NCBI GenBank assembly: GCA_029204225.1 | Contig: CM055102.1 | Location: 32,048,607-32,112,606, forward strand | DNA length: 64,000 nucleotides | Source: Diphasiastrum complanatum | Lineage: Eukaryota; Streptophyta; Lycopodiopsida; Lycopodiales; Lycopodiaceae | Direction: 5' to 3' | Shown here: piece by piece, positions 20,961 to 31,900 of the stretch | How the letters are laid out: the number at the start of each line of letters is the position of its first letter | How positions within the stretch are numbered: the first letter of the stretch is position 1 | Translations under genes and position numbers: made by a program | The notes under the pieces: generated by a model | Seen by the model: only the letters and a program-made list of their open reading frames with translations | Told to the model about the DNA's origin: nothing | Databases searched by the model: none

Positions 20961-21751
20961 TGAAGGAACATTCGAGTGCCGATCCAGATATTAAGGTGGA
21001 AACTGCCGATTCATCCAGTGATTTTTTTATTTTGCTCATAGCTATCCAAGTTTTGTTGTTTCAATAGGAGTTCTATTGAAAGAAAAACCTATTGATGATT
21101 TACTTGCTTAGTTTATATTCCATGAAATTAAGTGAGCAATTTTGCATGAAACGGTTGCTTTTGGTGTTCGATTCATGTCTTTCTGGGCTTGAATGAAGGA
21201 AAAAATGTGCCATTTTGATTAAAGGTGTAGTTGTGATTTTTAGCCTCCCAATTTTGCTTAGTAGTTGCTTTTCACGAAGAATCCCATCAGAGGATTCTAT
21301 TAATGAAAGACTACTAAAACCCTAAACCTTGAGTTTCAGAGTGTTGTCATCGATAGGCCAACTACATTTATGTTCGAGTTATGTAATCATCCACATGATT
21401 TCATACTACTTTTTGGTGCTATATGTTAATAATGCACCTACAAACTACATACTCTTAAAATACTCTTAGAAAAAACATGTTATTCAATTATCATAATCGA
21501 CCTTGAGTTTGAGCACCTATTGTCTTGTAAGCATGGCTCCCATCAAGATGTGAGAGCTCTATACTATTGCCTCCAAATACTATATGCTAAAAGTTCTTTA
21601 TGCTAATACCACATTGTACACTTTGTGCTCGAACTGAAGTTCGAGCAAAGCTTCCATGTGGTTGTGCTAATATCCATATGATTTCACATTCGATCAGAAC
21701 TAGACATGTTGCAATTCGATCTACCTCAGTACTATCAATTTCGATTGAATG

Positions 21752-21753
<2 letters not shown>
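20961..21753. other. No gene seen
   Basis: Around 800 bp with no ORF of note and no similarity to the retroelements in the window. Confidence 0.5.

Positions 21754-21817
<64 letters not shown>
21754..21817. repeat. (GA)n microsatellite
   Basis: Uninterrupted GA dinucleotide run of 32 units, followed by imperfect GAGAGA stretches to about 21860. An ORF here encoding poly(Ser-Leu) is an artefact of the repeat. Confidence 0.97.
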
Positions 21818-21821
<4 letters not shown>

Positions 21822-22429
21822 TAGAGAGAAACTTGTGCGCAGAGAGCTCTTGGTGAGAAGGTGAAGAGAAGAGGAAGGAGAAGAAGCTGTTGTGCTTGGT
21901 GCCTCCACTCTCAGCCTCTTCCACTTTGCTATCTATTCCATTTCACTGCTATTGATTCACTGGTTTGATCTTTAGCATTGTGTTTTCACCTTCTCATTTG
22001 AGGAATAAGATTTGGTGCTATTTGCTTTTGCAGTCTTTAATCTTGTGATTGCAGGCCCTGGCATTGTGGGATTGCATCTTGCATCTCTTGGCTTGCCTCT
22101 AACATTGAGTTGCAGGCCTGTGAAAAAGTGTGGATGTTTTGCTGCCCCATTTGAATAGACAGGGATTCGAATCTGGAAGACTGATCTTTGTTTGAATCTA
22201 CTTGCTAATAGTGTGCTTATTCTGTGTATGTTTGGATTTGGATTGCTTGCAAGCATTGTGGAAGTGACAAAGATTCACTACCTGAGAGTTTAAGACAAGG
22301 GCCAGTGGTAGCCTGAAATCCATTTGAAAACTTCTCTTCTGTTGAAAATCTAAGGACCACAGGATAACAGTACCTGACCAAAATGCGATGGGAGGATATG
22401 AATCATCTTCATCAAATACTTACGATATG

Positions 22430-22752
22430 ATAAAGAATTACATGGATGTAATGTCCGAAAATATAAAGCCCTAGCCCTTGATGTCAATTTCCTCAAGAGG
22501 CAACAAAATTTGATCGGTGAGAGACGACCTGATCGACCAAAAGAGTTATCTTGCCGAATTTGTAAGGGTGATCATCTAATAAGAGATTGCCCCAACCTTA
22601 AATGTACTATCTGTGGGAAGAAAGGCCATATTGATGATCGTTGTTACATGAAAGTTAAAGCTTCAAATGAACAAGCCAATCAACCTGGCCCTGAAAACCA
22701 TAGAGTTGCTGGACCTTCGAAGGACTCTACTGAACCAATTCGAATTCTGTAG
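22430..22752 (+). pseudogene. Ty3/gypsy gag C-terminal fragment with zinc knuckles
   Basis: The plus strand encodes two nucleocapsid knuckles. CRICKGDHLIRDC is one residue short of the usual spacing (CX2CX3HX4C) and CTICGKKGHIDDRC is canonical CX2CX4HX4C. They are preceded by basic residues (RQQNLIGERRPDRP) and followed by a polar linker ending at a TAG. This is the end of a gypsy-type gag. The capsid part is not recognisable upstream, so the element is 5' truncated or badly decayed. Confidence 0.75.
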
Positions 22753-22779
22753 CGTGGCGAATCCGATGAGGGATGACCT

Positions 22780-23620
22780 ATGTGCCTAATTGATGTTGTA
22801 CCTGAAGAGGCACAACCTAAATGTTTAGTGATGACTAGAGCGCAAAAGGCAACTGCTCAGAATAAAGGAAAACATGTTTCCGATGATAGATTACCAGCTA
22901 TAGCTAATGAGCCCGTGATAGAGAACCAAGCTGTGAAAGATGTTATTAATGATCCGACGAAGACCACTAAGAAGAGTTTGGATGTCCCGATTAGGTCTGA
23001 AAAAAAGAGTTGGAGAAAGAGAGCGACATTAGAGTCTTATGAACCATTCAAGTTAGTGGACCATTTGCATAAGCATAAGACCAAAGTAGATATCAACTTA
23101 CTCCAGTTGCTGCAAAAATCCCCAGCAGTAAAGCGAGAGCTTAGGGAGGTGTTAAGAATTCGATGGCTTGATGGGCATAAGCCTACTGTGGTTGAAGTAG
23201 ATCAAGTATCAAGCAATGGATTAGAAAAGAACTGTCCCAAAGTCGATGCTATTTTTGACGAGCTGTTGATTGCTGATGTTATAGTCGATGTTGGAGTTGC
23301 AGTATATGTTATGAATGCTAACTTGTGTGAGAGATTGAATTTGGATTTAGTGGATGGTGGGAACTTGACCCTGAAGCTAGCTGATACCTCAACTCGAGGT
23401 TGAAAGTTGAAGGTATATTGAGTGGGTTGTCTGTGAGTGTGGCTGGGAAGGTTGCCAAAGTAGACTTTTACAGTGTGCGTATGCAGGCCGGTAGGGAAGC
23501 ATCTGCTAAGTTATAGGTCGACCGTGGCTTAGGAAGACCGATTGTTTGGCTGATATTCCCAGTAATCATTTGATTTTTGGTTGTGTGGGAGAAACATTTG
23601 TGTAACCGCATGATCTTTGA
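22780..23620 (+). pseudogene. Ty3/gypsy protease region fragment
   Basis: Continuation of the same plus-strand element. A 207-codon frame (22780-23403) carries a lysine-rich linker, then a retropepsin-like stretch (VIVDVGVAVYVMNANLCERL, where gypsy elements have VDxGSxxNxL). The expected D-S/T/G-G triad reads D-V-G here. The frame is broken at 23401-23403. Homology resumes in another frame (GLSVSVAGKVAKVDFYSVRM) to a stop near 23516 and a degenerate GRP motif. RT, RNase H and integrase are absent before the LTR, a large internal deletion. Confidence 0.68.
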
Positions 23621-23730
23621 TATATCTAGTTGCTCGGCATGGAAGACCTCTTGCATATGCTGCTTGGGAGACCGCGCACAGTTTGCGTGCACAGTACCAT
23701 ACTTTGGTCATCGCAGACGATGTCTTTTTT

Positions 23731-23743
23731 GAGTGGGAAGGGA
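23731..23743 (+). promoter_or_regulatory. Candidate polypurine tract of the gypsy remnant
   Basis: GAGTGGGAAGGGA lies directly before a TGTTAG start, the arrangement expected at the 3' LTR. Confidence 0.55.
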
Positions 23744-24400
23744 TGTTAGAGCCTTTATTCCCTGTCTCGGTTACTTACAGTTTTCAGAGACACATGTACG
23801 TTTTGTAATTACTATAATTACTTAAATGGCTAAGTCACCGACCTGTGGTGACTTTTGTAAGTAATTTATAAATAAACTATAATTAGTTGAAATTGGACTT
23901 AGAGAGTCGTGCTTAGCTTGGGCATGGGGTACTAGGTCATTTATTAGGAGTGGCTGGACTGACCTCCTAAAAAGTAGGAGTGTTGACTAGTCAACAAGAC
24001 ATGTGTCATATGTTCACTGAGATAATTGGTCTAGTGGATGAGTGACACATGTCAGGGTTGACCAGTAATATGACACATGTCACATGCTCATTGGAACAGT
24101 TCATCCAGTGTGTATGAGTGACACATGTCAGCCTACTCACTTGCCTATTTGTCAGAGTACTGCCAAGTGGCAAGTGTTGACTGTGCATAGAATTGGCCAT
24201 GTGTCGACGTTAGAAAAGGTCAGGGTTAAGGAGTACTTGAGGATTGTGCATAAGTAAGCCTAGAGAGAGGCATTCCTCATCGTAATCTATGCAACAAAGG
24301 TTGAGAGGAGACAAGCAGCTAGCTCTATCATGTTTCATGTGCTCTGATGCTTGTACATGCAGGGAAATCGACAGGGATCGACATTGCTGATTGTTGCACA
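23744..24400 (+). repeat. Candidate 3' LTR of the gypsy remnant
   Basis: 657 bp bounded by TGTTAGAGCC and TTGTTGCACA (TG...CA), following a polypurine tract. No second copy is in the window, so both boundaries rest on these signals. It has no ORF and contains the 74-bp internal duplication listed below. Confidence 0.5.
23999..24132 (+). repeat. 74-bp direct duplication rich in GACACATGTC
   Basis: Two copies (about 23999-24056 and 24073-24132) each end GAGTGACACATGTCAG, and each begins with GACATGTGTCATATG or its variant GACACATGTCACATG. The near-palindrome GACACATGTC occurs three times, plus the related GACATGTGTC. Confidence 0.75.
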
Positions 24401-24428
24401 CGAGATAAGCTAGGTTTTAAGTGAAGTT

Positions 24429-25905
24429 TCATATGTGGATTCTGACAGCTCCACTATTGATAATTGTAGTAATTCCATGAATATCCGAATGTACAACTTG
24501 AAAAGGCTTTGTAGATCTAGTATGAGGTAGTCTATGTGACTTTGACAAAGCACAAGACTCACAAACATGATTGATACTCTTTAAGGAACTTGAAAGACCA
24601 ATCACAACTTGCTTTCTAGCCATTACCTCCAATGCCTTGAAGTTGAGGTGTCCCATCCTTTTATGCCAAACCTCTTGAATAGGTATTTGCTCTCTTTCAA
24701 GACATCCAACTTGGTTAGCAATAACACAAGCATCTAGTTTAAACAACTTCCCTTGCCTTTTACCGTTTGCAATCAAGATGTCATTTCTTTTCATCATACA
24801 AGCATCTCCATCAAACTCAATTTTGAGGCCTTTACTTAGCAATTGACTCACACTAAGCAAATTCTTGGTAATAGATGGAATGAACAAAACATCCTTCAAA
24901 TGAACATTTCTTTTTGTACAGAGAGAAATAGGAATTGTCCCAATCCCTTTGATTGCACAATCACCATCATTGGTCATGTAGATCACCCTCTTATCATCTC
25001 CATATGCCAACAAAGAGGTGAAGCACTCTTTTTGCAAGGTCAAGTGTGAACTTGCTCCACTATCAGTCCACCATGGATCTAGATCTCCATCATTAGCAAG
25101 CATACATGAAGACATCACAAAAGCATCATCATTTGCATCTTGAACATCCAAACTATTCTCATCAAGAGTAGATCACCTTGCTTGTCTCCTTGATCTCTCT
25201 TCTTGTAGCACTCACTTGCAAAGTGTCCTTTGATGCCACAATAGAAGTACTTGAGTTTTGATTTATCTTTCTTTTTGCCATTTGAAGAACCCTCCCCTTG
25301 ATCTTGCTCTTTAGACCACTTACTTTTACTTTTTGCCCTTGATGGACATAGCCTCCTCTAAAACTTGAGATGTTGATGAAGATCCACCTCTTGCTTGAAG
25401 CCTATATTCTTCATTGATCAAGATCTCTTGAAGATCAATCAAACTTGGCAAAGAATTTTGAATAGCAAGACTTTGAACAATGTAATGCAACAATCCATTA
25501 AGAATAACTTGAACAAGCTCTCCTTTCTTAATGCTCTCATCAATGCAAGATAACTCATCTTTCAATGCTTTCACTCTCAAAATCAAAGTATTTGAAATTT
25601 CTTCAGTCTTTTGCAAACAAGAAAAGATTTGCCTTCTTAGAGTCAACACTCTAGAAGTAGATTTGGATTCACAAAGCTTCTTCAATGAATCCCAAGCATC
25701 CTTTGATGAAGTACTCTTACGAACTTTTCTTGAGAAGCTCATTGGTAACATTCATCTTTATCATGTGTAGAGCCTTTTTAGCCCTCTTGTCATACCTCAT
25801 TTGATCTTGTTGTGTTAATGGTATCTCTTTCAAACCTACAACAATATCCAAAATATCATTTATCTCAGGAAGTGATTCCATCTTCACTTTCACAATGAAT
25901 AGTTA
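24429..25905 (-). pseudogene. Copia gag-protease-integrase fragment (element L)
   Basis: Gag begins near 25905 by alignment with J and E, but the original ATG region is altered. A 141-codon frame (25326-25751) holds the central gag with LILRVKALKDELSCIDESI. The zinc knuckle is disrupted around 25150-25250. A 240-codon frame (24429-25151) holds the protease (WWTDSGASSHL), VWHKRMGHLNFKALEV and CESCALSKSHRLP up to the first integrase Asp (VHSDIHG). At least two frameshifts separate these parts. Confidence 0.9.
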
Positions 25906-26530
25906 TTTGAGGTAAGCCTATCATTGGCTTACAACATGACTCCACTTGATGTAGCCATGTAGCAATGACCTGATCCTCTCTTTAAACCTGTTCAAAGCAC
26001 TTCTTTGAACAACAAAAAATGTTTTAAAAAAGAAATCACTTTGATATGAAACTTCTCAATTCTCTTCTAGCACTTATACCAAGCAAATCAACACATAGAA
26101 TAGTGAAATCTTGATCAACTTATGATCTACCCTCTTTAATGACTCTTACCACTTCCTAAGATTGAAAAACACTCAAATAAATTTCAGTAACTTTTAGAGA
26201 TCCAATCAAAGTTAGGGTTTTGACAAAATCACAAAAAAATACTTATCTCAAAATAGACATGCAATTGCCTAAAACTTGATATGCAATCTTTTAGTCACTA
26301 CTTAGGCTTTTCCAATGCTCTTAAAATTGGCCATTTCTAGTAAGCATGATTTGGAAATCGAAATTGATCAAGAATATAACCCTAAATAGAGTTTTGATCT
26401 ACAAAAGATCCAATCTACATATGCAAGAAACTCGATTTTGGTGTAGAATCCAATCTAGCATGCTCTAGCATTAATATCTTCTCCAAATCATTGATAGATA
26501 TGAATGATTACTTCATAACCTGAAACACAA

Positions 26531-26542
26531 GCTCTGATGCCA
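26531..26542 (-). promoter_or_regulatory. Primer binding site of element L
   Basis: Minus TGGCATCAGAGC, one mismatch from the initiator-tRNA-Met site TGGTATCAGAGC, adjoining the LTR start at 26543. Confidence 0.82.
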
Positions 26543-26863
26543 TGTGAAAGTTTTCAGATGTATTAATATCCAAACCTCCAAATTGATCTTTGGTTAGAAA
26601 AACAAGCAATTCGCCAATCTTGCCAATGTAGAAAATTCAGCATCTACACTAAGAATGAGATGCACACTCTAATAGATCTTGATCAAACATGAACCAAAAC
26701 ATAAAAAAAGGTTGTTGTTTGTAGAATAACAGTAATATACGGTATTTCACATGTGTGGATATGAAAATAACATTTATTGAATATTCTACACACAAAATTG
26801 CAAGATATCACAAGTATAGTGCACCAATGGAGAGTAGAACCCAAGAGAACCATGGATAGTAAC
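26543..26863 (-). repeat. 5' LTR of element L, truncated
   Basis: Begins TGTGAAAGTTTTCAG and matches the H LTR (from about 37716) up to AGAACCATG near 26860, after which unrelated sequence starts. The outer half of the LTR is lost. Confidence 0.82.
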
Positions 26864-27659
26864 CGGATTGACTTGTGTCCCAAAACGACATGTTTTCTCA
26901 GAAGATTGTATTCCATTATCTCTCAGTGTTATGTAATTTTGGTGCTATCATAGAATCCCCTACAAAGTTATTGAACAATATTTAAGAGGAAAGCAACTCT
27001 CATACAACTAATGCAATGGAGTCAACAACAAGGTTATGTTGTAGAGAATACTTCCAAAGGCTCAAAACCTTCATTGGCAAGGAACCTTTAGAATGAAAAT
27101 TCTACAATCAATCCAGTATAGATATTGATTTGGTGGAAATTCACTTCATGTCCAATAAAAAATCCTTGGTTGAAAAATCAATGACATAATACAAAGCGTT
27201 ACATTAGAGTTCAACATCAACAAAGGTCATCTTGACGACAAGCCCTAAAAAATTTCATTAGAGGATGAAAGGATTTTTTTTTCCAATCCAATCATAGTTG
27301 CCTTTAGTTGGAAGTAGTGATTATGTGGAGGGTACAAAAGACAACATTTACTTGTTTATCCTTATCACCTCAAAGATAATGGTGTCTTGTGCATGGTACA
27401 TTGTTTTTGAAGCAGTGGAAGCCATCATTGATCAAAATGCCCAAATCGAGATGATCCAACCACCTTGTAGTTCATAATGCAATGTAAATCATCCAAGTCT
27501 TGATTATCCATGAAGTCAAACCAGAATAGCTAGTCTTATCTTACATGGATTGTCATGAGGCTAATTCACTCAAGATGCATGACCTGTGAAAAATCATAAT
27601 GCCACATGGCCTTGAGACAATTGAGAAATATGGCAATCCTCCAAAGATCACCAAATGCA
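26864..27659. other. No gene seen
   Basis: About 800 bp between the broken L LTR and recognisable K integrase. Part of it may be decayed protease or pre-integrase sequence of K, but I see no motif that proves it. Confidence 0.45.
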
Positions 27660-28337
27660 TTAGATCTTGTACATAGCAACATTTGTAGCCCGATGCAGAC
27701 TGCTTCCAAAGGGGGAGTTCTATACCTCCTAACCTTCATTGATAGTTCTCTCGAAGGACTACAACCTATTTTATGAAGAACAAATCAAAGGCATTCAAGT
27801 TCTTCATGCAGTTCAAGGCGTCTGCAGAAAATTAGACCCAAAGGAAGATCAAAGCTCTATGCATAGATGGAAGGGGAGAATTTATTTCCATCGGATTTAA
27901 GGAGTTCTGCAAGGCCAATGGCAACGAGCTACTCATCTCAGTCCAATGGTTTAGTTGAACGAAAGAATCGGACACTCATCAAAAGTGCCAAGCCCATGCC
28001 TCTCTTCCAAAGAAATTTTGGACATAAGCTGTTAATATAGCCACCTATCTACAAAATCGATCCATCACCAAAGCCTTGAATGGCAAGAAACCTTATGAGG
28101 AGTGAACATGATCGAAACCATCACTCAAGAATATTAGAGTGTTTGGTTGCATTGCTTATGCTCAGATCCCTGAAGATCTCAAGAAGAAGCTGGATGACAA
28201 AAGAAAAAAATCGATTTTCATTGGCTACTCTTCAGATCCCAAGGCATACATGCTCTACAATTTGGAAACAAAAAAATCATTCACGAGTAGAGATGTCATT
28301 TTTGTGGAAGATCGATTTATCAACCACAAGGGAAAAG
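27660..28337 (+). pseudogene. Element K, copia integrase fragment (left of J)
   Basis: Plus-strand copia remnant of a different family. Recognisable stretches, in shifting frames, are DLVHSNICSPMQTASKGG and LLTFID (integrase first Asp region, here Asn), IKALCIDGRGEFISIGFKEF (second Asp region), a decayed QWFS..ERKNRTL region, and a C-terminal MFGCIAYAQIPEDLKKKLDD with IFIGYSSDPKAY. Stops and frameshifts are frequent, so the copy is old. It is interrupted at AAAAG by J and continues at 34204. Confidence 0.83.
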
Positions 28338-28990
28338 TGTGAAAAACTCAGATCCAAAAGATGCTAAAGTTTCATAAAGATCTTGGCCATGGAAGTTATG
28401 CACATCTAGATTGAAAAAATGATAGAAATTGTGATGTTAAGCATACTAAACATCAACTAAACATCAAAATCTGATCATAAGCTTCCACAAACAGAAACTT
28501 GCTGTCCCTGTCCGTACTTCAGAGCCTACAACCTGCATTTCACACGTGTGAAGCCATAGCAACAAAGAAATCACAATTCTAGTGGCTAGAATGCAAGATA
28601 TGAACAAAAAAGTGAGAGAGAAGAAGATGGACCTTCAAAGAGCATAACATTCATTCAATAGAATGAAAATGAGATGTGTACATACTCGTGGAGATGGCTA
28701 TTTATAGCAGCCATAGTGCCTCTTGGCCACTTGTCTTATGATAGGCTAAAATTGGGGTCCAATAGGATTCACCCATATACCTAGAAATTTGGTCAAATAG
28801 GAATGCACCAAATTATGAGCCAATAGAAGAGCTCCACACTCGACCTCCTCTAATTAATGTGACCTCAAAAGTAGTGTACACATACTTTGGGCCTCTACAT
28901 ACATGTATGAACCTATCTCTAACTTTTATTTGGCCATAGGCCTACAAAATCTCAAGTTAGGAAAATACTACTAGTTGACAATTTTTCACA
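28338..28990 (-). repeat. 3' LTR of element J
   Basis: 653 bp, TGTGAAAAACTC ... AATTTTTCACA. Contains a TATA box (minus CTATAAATAG, 28698-28707) and TTCACACGTGTGAAG near 28545. Confidence 0.97.
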
Positions 28991-31900
28991 CTCCCTCTTC
29001 AACTAGTTTTAGCATAGATTTAGAAAGTACACCAAGACTTGTTCTATGCTTGAAAAATAAGTCCTTTCCCAATGCTTTGGTAAAGATATCAGCCACACAT
29101 TCCTTTGATGGGACATGTTCAAGCTTGATCTCTTTTGCCAACACTTGTTCTCTCACAAAATGGTAAGCCACCTCGATATGTTTGCTCCTTGCATGGAAAA
29201 CCGGATTGCTTGCTAGACTTTGGGCTGAAAGGTTGTCACAAAAGATGATTGGACTCTCTGAAAAATCCAGCAAATGAAGCTCCATAATCATCCTCTTGAT
29301 CCACACCATCTCCTTTGTGCATGATGTCAAAGCTTTGTACTCGGCCTCACTAGAAGAAAGTGATATAGTTGCTTGTTTCTTCGACATCCATGAGATAGCT
29401 CCATCACCTATGAAAATAGCATGTGCATTTATGGATTTTCTATCCATAAGGTCTCCTGCAAAATCTGAATCTGAAAAACCAAATAAGTTAGGTGATGAGC
29501 CTCTATAAACAATGCCAAAATCTTTTGTTCCCGAGATGTATCTCAAGATCCTCTTTCCTAGTTTCCAATGTTCTATGCTAGGATCTTGCATGAATTGGCT
29601 TAATCTACCAACACAATAAGATAAATCAGGTCTTGTGATGGTTAGATATATAAGAGAACCTATTAGCTTCCTATAGAGAGTAATGTCCTCGAAGGATCTT
29701 TCATTACCTCTTATAGTTAGCTTTACATGTGATTCCATAGGTGTATCAATAGGATTTGCATCTACCATATGAAATCTATTGAGAATAGAAATAGCATACT
29801 TCTCTTGTGAAATAAAAGTGATTTGAGAAGTTCTAATTACTTCTATTCCTAAGATATAGCTCAAAAGACCAAGATCATGCACTTCAAATTCCTTTTTTAG
29901 TGCTTTCTTGATATCTTCTATATCTTCCTTGTTCCCTCCACTTAAAATAATGTCATCCACATAAATTAGAAGGATTGTAACATCATTAGCACTAATTCTA
30001 AAGTAAAGTGAATGATCATACTCACTCATAGTGAAGTTTTGAGAAAGTAGAAAAGAGTTAAGCCTAGCATACCAACTCCTTGGTGCTTGCTTAAGACCAT
30101 ACAAACTTTTTTGTAGAAAACACACATGATTAGGCTTGCTATGAGAAACATAGCTCTCGGGTTGCTCCATGTAGACTTCCTCTTCAAGATCACCATTCAA
30201 GAAAGCATTAGAAATGTCTAATTGCCAAAGATCCCATCCATAAAGAGTTGCAAGGGAAATGATTACTCTTATGCTCACCATCTTTGCCACGGGTGCAAAG
30301 GTTTCCTCATAGTCAATGCCATGCTCTTGAGCATAACCTTTAGCCACCAACCTTGCCTTCAACTTGTTGATAGATCCATCTTGATTTGTCTTTACCTTGA
30401 AGATCCATTTGCATCCAATTGCACTTTTGCCCTTTGGAAGCTCCACCAATCTCCATGTGTTGTTCTTCATAAGTGCTTCAAACTCAAGATCCATTGCTTG
30501 GATCCATTCCTCTTCTTGCCTTGCTTCATCTACACATGAAGGTACATCAAAAGAAGTTAGGAAAGCATAGTTGGATCCATCCACCACTTGCTTACCTTTG
30601 CCATCATAAGTGAGCCTTGAGGGTTTCACTTTATGCCTTGGAGTTCTCCTTGGAATTTGACTTGAAGAGGCTTCTTCAACATCCACATCCAATGTGTCAT
30701 CAACTCCATTGTCATCAAGCACATTAGTTGCAACAACACCATCATCACTTGAAACAACTTTTGGAATGTTACCTTCATCAAAAATGACATCCCTACTTGT
30801 GAACACTTTCTTGATTGAAGGAACATAAATCCTATATGCTTTGCTTACTTCACTATAACCAACAAAAATGCCCTTTCTTGAAGATGGATCCTCCTTAGTT
30901 CTATCATCAAGAGTAATGTTGAAGTAGCAAATGCATCCAAAAGTTCTTAGAAACTTGACATTAGGCTTCGTACCAAACAAAGCTTCAAAAGGGGTTTTTC
31001 CTTCCAATACAACACTTGGCCATCTATTGCATAGGAAATTTGCACACAACAAAGCATCACTCCAAAAAGGTTTAGGAAGATTAGCATTCAATCTCATTGC
31101 CTTTGCACTCTCACACAAGGTTCTATTCTTCCTCTCGGCCACTCCATTTTGTTGTGGTGTTCTTGGACATGTGTACTCCCTCTTGATCCCATGCTCATCG
31201 CAAAAGGCTTTGAATTTGTTAGAAATGTATTCACCACCATTGTCGCTCCTCAAGCATTTGATTTTGGTTGTAAATTGAGTCTCAATAGCAACTTTGAACT
31301 TGACAAACACATCAAACACCTCATCCTTGCTCTTTAGTAGATAAACCCAACAAAATCTACTAAAATCATCAATGAAAGTTACATACATCTTAGCACCTCC
31401 ATTGCTAATTGTAGTAACACCATGAATATCCGAATGCAAGAGAGAAAAAGGCATCTTAGATCTAGATATAGATCTAGTATATGGCAATCTATGTGATTTA
31501 GACAAAGCACATTCTTCACAAACATGATTCAAGCAAGTAAGAGACTTGGGAAGTCCCCTTACTACCTTCTTTTTGGCTATTACCTCCAAGGCCTTGTAGT
31601 TGAGATGTCCCATCCTTTTATGCCATACCTCTTGAATTGACATTTGTTCATTTGCCATGCATCCAACTTGGTTAGCAACAACACATGCATCAAGCTTGAA
31701 CAATTTCCCTTGCCTTTTCCCTTTTGCAATGATACTACACCCCTTTTTGATCAAGCAAGCATCACCATCAAACTCAACTTTGAATCCTTTGTCAAGCATT
31801 TGGCTTACACTAAGTAAGTTCTTGGTAATGGATGGAATGAGCAAAACATCTTTCAATTCTATATTCCTATTTGTAGAAAGTGAAATAGGAATTGTGCCAA

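Larger units (their letters stand above)
24429..26863 (-). mobile_element. Element L: 5' half of a minus-strand copia (E family)
   Basis: From right to left: truncated 5' LTR, primer site, leader of about 600 nt, gag, zinc knuckle, protease and start of integrase. It is cut off at about 24429 after the HSDIHG integrase motif. Sequence to the left is unrelated, so RT to 3' LTR is lost. Confidence 0.9.

Noticed and set aside
21721-21924. Ser-Leu repeat ORF
   Set aside because: Direct translation of the GA microsatellite.
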